From Acidobacteriota bacterium (lineage in GTDB: Bacteria; Acidobacteriota; Terriglobia; Terriglobales; Acidobacteriaceae): DNA of 64,000 bases. The notes beneath the pieces are model-generated. The model was not told the DNA's origin and ran no database searches. It saw only the letters and a list, made by a program, of their open reading frames with translations. This document shows positions 7,739 to 15,500 of the stretch, piece after piece. Where the stretch lies: positions 62,001 through 126,000 of the forward strand of contig JAFDVR010000004.1 of assembly GCA_018268855.1 (NCBI GenBank), written 5' to 3'. Position 1 is the first letter of the stretch, and each line of letters opens with the position of its first letter. The position numbers and the translations under genes are program-made.

Positions 7739-8667
7739 TGTGGTCCCAGCTTCGGTGTTCTTATAACTTCATGATTTTGTTGAACCGTATTCGACACCTG
7801 CGTGTTCGTACCAGTAACAACTTGGGATGGTTTTCCAGATGCAGCTTTCGATGCGGCATTTTGCAGACGGAGCTGTCGTGAGTCTGTCACTCTTTTCGTA
7901 TCCTTTACTTCTGTGAGCTGTCCGTCAGAGTGATTTCCATCAGCGATTGTAGTGCCAGTTTTGCCGGTCTTTGGGTCCACCGTTGTAGTGGGCTTGGTAT
8001 TTTTTTGTGCGCCAACTTCCGAAAGCCCTTTAGCCTCATTAGCTCGTCCACGACTTTGTGGCGATTGCTCTCCATTTGTTTTTTCTATTGCTTGACTTAG
8101 GCTGATCGGTTGATAGCTGCCGAATGCATTCGGTATCCCTGCAACCGGCCCACTTAATCCGGTATGGCTTAGAATATAACCGCCTACCGCTCCAAGAGAT
8201 CCTCCAAGTGCAGCCCACCCTGCCCCTGCTGCCACACTAATTTGTCTTCCAGCAGGACTTTCTGCTACCTCTTCAAAAACTACACACCAAGGACAATGCC
8301 CATCGGCATCTGCTTGATTGATCGGATTATTCCCGACATACCCATACAGATTCAAACTCTGCGGACTATCCATCTTGGCATAAGGCACCGGCTCGGCTTT
8401 CTGCGCCCAGTCGGGGCTCATCCATCTGCCGACAGTGGAGGCGTAGTACCTCGCCCCGAAGTAATCCAGTCCTGATTCATTATCCCGTTCTTTGCCGGTG
8501 AACTTATACCGGTTGGCGGTAGAGGCTGGGTCGGAGAGTTCCTGCCCGAACGGCGCGAACTCTCCCCTCCAAATAGGACTTCCGCTGCTGCTCAACTCCA
8601 TCTGAGCCGTCCCCAGATGGTCCGACGCGTAGCAGTGTGGGATGTGGGACTCGGAAGCCAGATGCAT
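7735..8667 (-). CDS. Orphan Rhs tip: Rhs core fragment + restriction-endonuclease-fold toxin (REase-7-like)
   Basis: 310 residues. Rhs similarity begins at YASDHLGTAQMELSSSG and continues through GKERDNESGLDYFGARYYAS to NNPINQADADGH. A Gly-rich hydrophobic stretch follows, then the C-terminal domain: RGRANEAKGLSEVGAQKNTK, IADG, QLTEVKDTKRVTDSRQLRLQ and QVVTGTNTQVS. The E...D...EVKD arrangement is the PD-(D/E)xK-like active-site layout of the restriction-endonuclease-fold toxin group usually called Tox-REase-7. Predicted activity: metal-dependent DNA cleavage. The ATG lies 69 bases after the preceding immunity stop; expression of the orphan form is uncertain. Confidence 0.75.
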   Translation of the reverse strand: MHLASESHIPHCYASDHLGTAQMELSSSGSPIWRGEFAPFGQELSDPASTANRYKFTGKERDNESGLDYFGARYYASTVGRWMSPDWAQKAEPVPYAKMDSPQSLNLYGYVGNNPINQADADGHCPWCVVFEEVAESPAGRQISVAAGAGWAALGGSLGAVGGYILSHTGLSGPVAGIPNAFGSYQPISLSQAIEKTNGEQSPQSRGRANEAKGLSEVGAQKNTKPTTTVDPKTGKTGTTIADGNHSDGQLTEVKDTKRVTDSRQLRLQNAASKAASGKPSQVVTGTNTQVSNTVQQNHEVIRTPKLGPQ

Positions 8668-8736
8668 GGATAAGCCGCTTGTACGGCTTGGGGCCGTATA
8701 TTGTGCCCGACGCGAAGATGTGCCAAATAGAGATTA

Positions 8737-9486
8737 TCACTGCTGCGCAGTTGTTCCCCATGGATTCCATTCGGACACATCATCACGCCATAGCCCTGCA
8801 CCAATCTCAAGATAAACAGCAGGATATAAGGAGTTATCTACAGCTAGCAAAATGCTAATAGGAACCACTCTTCTTTCATCTGCAGGAACATTTGGGCTCG
8901 CTCCTGCAAACATTTCCCACTCATCATTCTCCCAACGCATCACCTCGGTTACTCGCTCCCCACGTAATGCACCGAGATTTGTAATCGCTATTGACTGAAC
9001 CGGAATCGGGTATGCCCACTCTTGATCGAGATCTCGCCACACGGGAAACAGGGCTGCGCTCCACGGCTTGTTCATATTTGGGATATCGAGCGTAAAGTGC
9101 GATTCATCCGGTACGATTTGCCACGCTTTCATTGTTTCGATCTGATAGAAGTCCAATGCACCTAACATGAGCTTTTTAACCCAACTCTCATCAACTTCTC
9201 GAAATGAAAATGATCCACGAGAATCAACTATAATCTCCCGCGTTTTCAAATCAGTTTCAGGTGATAAGCCAGCCACGATTTTGTCAATAATCTGAGGAAT
9301 CTCTTCGAGTTTGTAGAAATAGGCTCCAGCTATGATGAGTTCTGCCCCAAGCGAATCCCTCAGACCAATGGTGTAGGCATAGTGCGGATCACCACCACCT
9401 GTCACGACATATGTGTGGAAACCGCGTTGAACAATATTCTGCCTTATCTGATCTATAGCGGATTTCCGCTGTCCTGTGTCTTTCAT
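8737..9486 (-). CDS. DUF4262 family immunity protein
   Basis: 249 residues. The N-terminal half contains HYAYTIGLRDSLGAELIIAG and later SHFTLDIPNMNKPW, typical of DUF4262, a family repeatedly found beside polymorphic toxins. It starts 9 bases after the HNH-toxin stop at 9496. No signal peptide, so it would act in the cytoplasm. The second half (VQSIAITNLGALRGERVTEV, then VVPISILLAVDNSLYP) is an additional region I cannot assign. Cognate immunity to the HNH tip is inferred from adjacency. Confidence 0.75.
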   Translation of the reverse strand: MKDTGQRKSAIDQIRQNIVQRGFHTYVVTGGGDPHYAYTIGLRDSLGAELIIAGAYFYKLEEIPQIIDKIVAGLSPETDLKTREIIVDSRGSFSFREVDESWVKKLMLGALDFYQIETMKAWQIVPDESHFTLDIPNMNKPWSAALFPVWRDLDQEWAYPIPVQSIAITNLGALRGERVTEVMRWENDEWEMFAGASPNVPADERRVVPISILLAVDNSLYPAVYLEIGAGLWRDDVSEWNPWGTTAQQ

Positions 9487-9495
9487 ATTTACGTC

Positions 9496-11115
9496 CTATT
9501 TCTCCCCCGAATGCAAATCTGTATGACATTCTTTACATACAACTACGATCTCTTTTCCACCATCAGCGTGTCGATCGGGATAGTGATGGCCAATTCCCTC
9601 GCCATTTTTCACAGACTTCTCGCAATTTGCGCATTTTCCGCCTTGTTCTGATAACTTCTGCGCTTTTTCCGCAGGAGTAGCAGTTCTTTGTGGAGCACGC
9701 TCGCTTGGAGGAACTGACCCCGGTCCCGTCTTGGATTTATTCAACTTACCCATTGCCATGGCAGCAGTTGTGGCTGTTCCAGCCCCATGCAACGTTACGG
9801 CAGTTGATGCAGCATTTACCGGCACTCCAATCGCCGCGCCAATTCCAGTTGTGTCCAATGCAGCTCCAGCTATATTTCCGCCAGTGCCAAGAATTACTTC
9901 TCCTACACCCTGGCCGGCCGCAATCGAATGTCCCAGCATTGCGCCTAAACGTCCTGCAGTTGTGGTCTGTTCAACATTCCCCGCCCCCATAAGATTGTCA
10001 CTACCGTAGGCGTTCATTGCCCCCGCAACGAAGTTCACGATGTCTCGCCATTCATGCCCGTCGGCATCTGCTTGGTTGATGGGATTATTTCCCACATACC
10101 CATAGAGATTGAGGCTCTGCGGGTTATCCATCTTGGCATAGGGTACGGGCTCGGCCTTCTGCGCCCAGTCGGGTGACATGAACCGCCCCGCTGTGGAGGC
10201 GTAGTATCTTGCGCCGAAGTAGTCCAGGCCTGATTCTGTATCCCGTTCTTTGCCGGTGAATTTATACCGGTTGGTGGTAGAGGATGGGTCGGAGAGTTCC
10301 TGTCCGAAGGGTGCGAATTCGCTCTTCGACACCGGCCAGCCGCCTGCGCTCACCTCCATCTGCGCCGTGCCAAGATGGTCCGAAGCGTAGTAGCGGACAG
10401 ATGCATCATCGGCAGCAATGGAGACATTCGCGCCGGTGCTTGCAGGACCATTGACATAGGTGGGAGATTCTTCTCCGCCGTTGAAGATGGTGTGTACAGA
10501 ACCGTCCGCACTCACCACCGCGATAGAAGCAAACTGTTGAGTAAAGTTTCCTCCACTCAATCCGCCGCCAAACCAGATCCCGGAGTACGTCTTGTTGGCA
10601 AGCTCATGGAGCGAGATTACCCGATTGTGCCAGGTGTTCAACACGGTATCATCGTCACTTGGCTGGCCATCCTGATCGGCAAGGGTGGTGGTCACTCCAT
10701 CTGCCCAGATAAGGATGCCTCCATGCGTATTGCCTGTCTGGCGCTGACGCACCACCAGATTGTCTCCATCATGGAACATATAATTAGCCATTTGCGGCGC
10801 AGCGATGGTATAGCTTACTCCAGTCCAGCCACCGCTATAGGTGCCTGAGACCTGAAGGACCTTCTCCGCACTTGCAATCCGCGCAATGCGCTTGCCGTTT
10901 GCGTAGATGTAGTCCGTCCAGCGTTGATTGGCTGGATTCCACACGCCTGCTCCTTCGATCTCGCTTAGCACCTGCCCGCCGAAGCGGATGTACTCCCGCC
11001 AGCTTGTTATATTGCCATTGCCATCCAACTGGTCAGCATGCACACGGTTGCCATCGGCTCCGTAGGTGTACATCGCTTTCTTCGCATAGGTGTTGTTGTT
11101 CTGCTGGCCCCACAA
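9496..11115 (-). CDS. Orphan Rhs: long core fragment + HNH/zinc-ribbon nuclease toxin
   Basis: 539 residues from ATG 11115; the Rhs frame is open about 100 bases further upstream without an ATG. Similarity to the parent starts at KAYVWDADSRLTELWGQQ and is nearly identical through HLGTAQMEVS and GKERDTESGLDYFGARYYAS to NNPINQADADGH. The tip has an Ala/Gly-rich segment and a C-terminal zinc-ribbon HNH domain: GGKCANCEKSVKNGEGIGHH, YPDRHADGGKEIVVVCKECH, TDLHSGEK. Two CxxC pairs bind zinc, and HH plus the later H make the HNH centre. Predicted DNase toxin. The longest orphan core in the array; no signal peptide of its own. Confidence 0.8.
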   Translation of the reverse strand: MWGQQNNNTYAKKAMYTYGADGNRVHADQLDGNGNITSWREYIRFGGQVLSEIEGAGVWNPANQRWTDYIYANGKRIARIASAEKVLQVSGTYSGGWTGVSYTIAAPQMANYMFHDGDNLVVRQRQTGNTHGGILIWADGVTTTLADQDGQPSDDDTVLNTWHNRVISLHELANKTYSGIWFGGGLSGGNFTQQFASIAVVSADGSVHTIFNGGEESPTYVNGPASTGANVSIAADDASVRYYASDHLGTAQMEVSAGGWPVSKSEFAPFGQELSDPSSTTNRYKFTGKERDTESGLDYFGARYYASTAGRFMSPDWAQKAEPVPYAKMDNPQSLNLYGYVGNNPINQADADGHEWRDIVNFVAGAMNAYGSDNLMGAGNVEQTTTAGRLGAMLGHSIAAGQGVGEVILGTGGNIAGAALDTTGIGAAIGVPVNAASTAVTLHGAGTATTAAMAMGKLNKSKTGPGSVPPSERAPQRTATPAEKAQKLSEQGGKCANCEKSVKNGEGIGHHYPDRHADGGKEIVVVCKECHTDLHSGEK

Positions 11116-11157
11116 CTCTGTCAGGCGTGAGTCTGCATCCCATACGTACGCTTTTGC
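10060..11157 (-). repeat. Rhs core duplication, copy in HNH cassette
   Basis: Near-identical direct repeat of the parent core, from the ALIGNED codons for KAYVWDADSR to NNPINQADADGH. Identity ends abruptly at about 11157, where the sequence changes to the 3' end of the preceding cassette. Confidence 0.85.
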
Positions 11158-11180
11158 AATCGCAGCACCCGAAGACTTAT

Positions 11181-11570
11181 CTAAGCCTTCAAAAGCCGTA
11201 GGGCAATCAGTAGAGTTGAGGCGATTAGACTACATCCCAATCCCCACCCTGTAAAAAGGATAATGAAGAATGGAAGCTGCCCATATTCAAAGATTCTAAT
11301 TTCGTAGATTTTCCATGTAGTGAGCACGGCTGACACCACCTGAAAAGGAATCCAAAGCAAAATGCTATAGAGAATAGAGTCTAAGATAATCGACCGTCCT
11401 CTAGCCTTAGCTCTCATCAGACAGATCAGATTGATAATTATTGCAACGGGCGCTCCAATAATCATATATCTAAATAGTTCAGGAGAAGTTACATTTTCTC
11501 TCAGAGACCACATTGCGATTCCAAAAAACAAGCTAAACAATAAACATAAAGCTAAATTATCCCGTCTCAT
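11181..11570 (-). CDS. Integral-membrane immunity protein
   Basis: 129 residues with about four hydrophobic segments (near residues 6-22, 33-51, 66-85 and 97-125). The stop of the upstream toxin and this start overlap by one base (TAATG at 11568-11572). A membrane immunity protein suggests that the partner toxin acts at or near the envelope. The gene is AT-rich relative to the Rhs core. No family recognised. Confidence 0.7.
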   Translation of the reverse strand: MRRDNLALCLLFSLFFGIAMWSLRENVTSPELFRYMIIGAPVAIIINLICLMRAKARGRSIILDSILYSILLWIPFQVVSAVLTTWKIYEIRIFEYGQLPFFIILFTGWGLGCSLIASTLLIALRLLKA

Positions 11571-12346
11571 TATTTTGGATCCTTTTCGGAGGGAGTGTAA
11601 TTTCTTACACTCTCGATGACAGACGTCGTCTGAGTACTTGTCATACCCGATGCTTTTGCAATTGTTCTAACGGTAGATTCAAACCTATTTACAACTCCTC
11701 TTGTCGCAGCATCTGCCGCTTTCTTCTCGCTGTCTGTTGCCGCTTTTTCTCCTAATGGATGCTGACCAGCTGTTTCGTATTGATGACGGACAGCATCTTG
11801 TACAGTATGGGAAGCTTTTCCTAAAGCATCGAGAGCCTGTCCTGCTTCACCTCCTACGGCTTTCCAAGCAGCACTCAATATCTGAGACTCTACGAATTGA
11901 TTTGCTTCAGATTTGGCGGTTTCAACATCGGAATGATCGCTTTGCTCGGCGTGTTGTGGATTTTCGCTTGTTTCAACAAAATGATGCAGAAATGGTACTC
12001 CGGAAGCCATGTTGTGCCAGCCATCCAGACCTGCATCTGAACGAGCCGCACGTTCTGCTGCTTTGGCACCGTATCCCATTGCCTTCAAAGTTGCTATCTC
12101 TATGGCGATGTGGTCCTTGGATCCGAAATGGCCATCCGCATCAATCTGGGCGATTGGGTTATTCCCCACATACCCATACAGATTCAGACTCTGCGGGTCA
12201 TCCATCTTCGCATAAGGCACCGGTTCGGCTTTCTGCGCCCAGTCGGGACTCATCCATCTGCCCACGGTGGAGGCGTAGTACCTGGCGCCGAAGTAATCTA
12301 AGCCGCTCTCGCTATCCCGTTCTTTGCCGGTATAATGGGCACCCAA
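11570..12346 (-). CDS. Orphan Rhs tip: minimal core + HTVQD-motif toxin of unknown class
   Basis: 258 residues beginning MGAHYTGKERDSESGLDYFG, so only the last part of the Rhs core is kept before NNPIAQIDADGH. The tip contains GLDGWHNMASGVPFLHHFVE, then QALDALGKASHTVQDAVRHQ. The H-x-x-H-H and G-K-A-x-H-x-x-Q-D pattern resembles helix-borne metal ligands in zinc-dependent phospholipase C/S1-nuclease-like enzymes, but I cannot prove the relationship. A membrane-embedded immunity partner is compatible with a membrane-lipid target. Start chosen at the ATG 19 bases after the preceding immunity stop. Confidence 0.6.
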   Translation of the reverse strand: MGAHYTGKERDSESGLDYFGARYYASTVGRWMSPDWAQKAEPVPYAKMDDPQSLNLYGYVGNNPIAQIDADGHFGSKDHIAIEIATLKAMGYGAKAAERAARSDAGLDGWHNMASGVPFLHHFVETSENPQHAEQSDHSDVETAKSEANQFVESQILSAAWKAVGGEAGQALDALGKASHTVQDAVRHQYETAGQHPLGEKAATDSEKKAADAATRGVVNRFESTVRTIAKASGMTSTQTTSVIESVRNYTPSEKDPK

Positions 12347-12365
12347 ACGATGTCATACATCCGAA

Positions 12366-12590
12366 CTACAAGTCGCGATCTGGGTCAAAATCAACCAATC
12401 CAAAAGCCGCCGGATCGATACCGAATGAGTGTGCCTGTGTGATTATGAGTGAGAGTACCTCATTGTAAGCCAACAATTTACCCTCAAGGAAGGTACGATC
12501 CGGTTCGGTGGAACTCTCTATCTGACGTCGTATATCAATAGCATTCTTTCGAAGCTCAAATACTACGTCATAAGCATATTGATCAATCAT
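12366..12590 (-). CDS. Small immunity protein for the parent Rhs toxin
   Basis: 74 residues (MIDQYAYDVVFELRKNAIDI, LEGKLLAYNEVLSLIITQAH, then GIDPAAFGLVDFDPDRDL), helical and acidic at the C-terminus. It starts 9 bases after the stop of the full-length Rhs gene. Small AYxEVLSLI...LGLxDxDPDRDL proteins occur next to Rhs-type tips ending in the same helical domain as the parent here. Likely a direct toxin-binding inhibitor in the cytosol; no named family. Confidence 0.65.
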   Translation of the reverse strand: MIDQYAYDVVFELRKNAIDIRRQIESSTEPDRTFLEGKLLAYNEVLSLIITQAHSFGIDPAAFGLVDFDPDRDL

Positions 12591-12599
12591 CTAGACTAC

Positions 12600-15500
12600 C
12601 TATTCTTTAGCATCTTTAATATGTTGAAGGATTTCCTGCTGTTGCTGCTGTCGAGCAATATCGTTCTTCCATTTATTCATCAAACCTTGTTGATATTGCT
12701 CGCTTCGGCTTCCCCAATCCTTCACAAACTTCCCTGGATTGGCTAGTTTTTGTTCATGCTCGGCAATCTGCTTTCCAATGCTTGATATGCCTTTCTCAAG
12801 CTCAGGTACGGATTTTCCCAGATAATTACGCAGAAATCCTGAATGGGCACCTCCAGACATTGCTTCTCGAAGCACTGTGGAAGTCTCTGATGCCATCCTC
12901 AGTCCTTTGAGTTCTCCTCCAATCGGTACTGCGAAGCTCGCCACCGCGCCCGCACGTGTTCCCGAAATCGACGCATGTGCATCAGGCTCGATCCGCCGCA
13001 GCATGTCCAGTTGCGGGCCATTCATCGTATTTGAAACTGCATTGAATCCTCTGATACCGAGGTTTATAGTGTCTGGCACTACATTTAGAACTTCGCCTAT
13101 CGCTCCAGCAAAATGATCCCAAGCTGAACAAAGACCGCCACCATTCGCATCACAATGGCCATCAGGATCATTCTTGCTAAGAGGGTTATTCCCGACATAC
13201 CCATAGAGGTTGAGGCTCTGGGGATCGTCCATCTTGGCATAGGGCACCGGTTCGGCTTTCTGGGCCCAGTCGGGACTCATCCATCTGCCGACGGTGGAGG
13301 CGTAGTACCTGGCCCCGAAGTAGTCGAGCCCTGATTCTCTGTCTCGCTCTTTGCCGGTGAATTTATAGCGGTTGGTGGTGGAGGATGGGTCGGAGAGTTC
13401 CTGGCCGAAAGGTGCGAACTCGCCCTTCCATACCGGCCAGCCGCCTGCGCTCAACTCCATCTGTGCCGTGCCAAGATGGTCCGAAGCGTAGTAGCGGATA
13501 GATGCATCATCCGCAGCAATCGAGACATTCGCGCCGGTGCTTGCAGGGCCGTTGACATAGGTGGGAGATTCTTCTCCGCCGTTGAAGATGGTGTGTACAG
13601 AACCGTCCGCACTCACCACCGCGATAGAAGCAAACTGTTGAGTGAAGTTTCCTCCACTCAATCCGCCGCCAAACCAGATCCCGGAGTACGTCTTGTTGGC
13701 AAGCTCATGGAGCGAGATCACCCGGTTATGCCAGGTGTTCAGCACCGTGTCATCGTCACTTGGCTGGCCATCCTGATCGGCAAGGGTGGTGGTCACCCCA
13801 TCTGCCCAGATAAGGATGCCTCCATGCGTATTGCCGGTCTGGCGCTGACGCACCACCAGTTGGTCTCCATCATGGAACATATAATTAGCCATCTGCGGCG
13901 CAGCGATGGTATAGCTTACTCCAGTCCAGCCACCGTTATAAGTGCCTGAGACCTGAAGGACCTTCTCCGAACTTGCAATCCGCGCAACGCGCTTGCCACC
14001 GGCGTAGATGTAATCGGTCCAGCGTTGATTGGCTGGATTCCACACGCCTGCTCCTTCGATCTCGCTTAGCACTTGTCCGCCGAAGCGGATGTACTCGCGC
14101 CAGCTTGTTATATTGCCATTGCCATCCAACTGGTCAGCATGCACACGGTTGCCATCGGCTCCATAGGTGTACATCGCTTTCTTCGCATAGGTGTTGTTGT
14201 TTTGCTGGCCCCACAACTCTGTCAGGCGAGAGTCTGCATCCCACACGTACGCTTTTGCGTCGCTATTTGCTGTACCCGCGCATAGCGTGTTGCCCGAAGC
14301 ATCGTAGCCACTCACCATACCCGGTGTGCCGCTTACACCCAGAGGCAGGCAGTGGAAGGTGCTGGCCAGAAGATGGTTGCTGGCATCGTACGGCCACGAG
14401 GAAGGATTGTAGGGAGCAGGGAACGTCAGCGGATTATCGCTTGGCGGTTGCGGACCATACGTACTGGTCTGATTGATGTTGCCAAACGAATCGTAATTGA
14501 ACTTCTGCTGACGAAACTGGTTCAGCATCATCGTGTCCCACTGCGTGATGCGATTCAAAGCATCATACTGGAACGTCTGCGTATGCGGCGCATTCAGAGC
14601 GTCATTGATGGCATAGATGTTGCCGTTGTTGCCAGCGACAGGATTGCATTCATCTCCGTTTGCATTGCCGGTGTTGCTGTAGAAGTAGCGCCGGTCCATG
14701 AACGGGTGCGCTAAGTCCGAAGATGGTGCAAGCTGGCTCCGGCATGGTTGCAGTCTGCTGTTCTTCGCCAGCGCCTCCACTACATTATTGCCGTAGGTGA
14801 TCGTCTGCGGTGTGCCATCAGGAAGATAGGTGATCGAAGACAGATACGGATTGCCCGGAGTTGTTGATGTGCCAGCCTTCACCCAATCCAGACGGCCTGC
14901 GGAATCATAATGTTGTACGATCTGACGACCGCTCGGATACGTCAGATCGGTCAGGTTACCCGCGAGATCGTAGGCGGCGTAGATATGATGGCCTGCATAG
15001 CCCCACTCGGCTGGTGTGCCACCGAATACTTCTTTGATGCGGCCCATGGAATCATAGGAAAAGTATTCGTCATTGCATTGCTTGGTAGTGGGATTGCAGT
15101 CGTTGGTTATCGACGGATTATGCGAACGCGTTCCGCTCAGTCTTCCGATGAGGTTGGCAGAAGGCCCGGAATAAGGCTGGCCCACCAGCGGAATAGGCTC
15201 ACCATCGTAATAGAACTCATCGACAACAGCATTATTGAGCGATTTGGTCTTGACACGGTTCAGCGCATCGTAGGTATAGGAAACCACTTGTCCGCGAGCA
15301 TCCGTCTTGCTGAGCAGATTGTTGTCGTCGTCATAAACATATGTGATCGTTCCCGTCTCGGGATTTGTCGATGAGGTCAGCCGGTTCAGCGTATCGTATT
15401 CAAAAGTGCGGGCAGTACGCGGTACATCTGTCCCCGCAATGCCAGACTGGACCACCGACTTCAGATTTCCGAACGCGTCATAGGCATATTGCGTGAGAGC

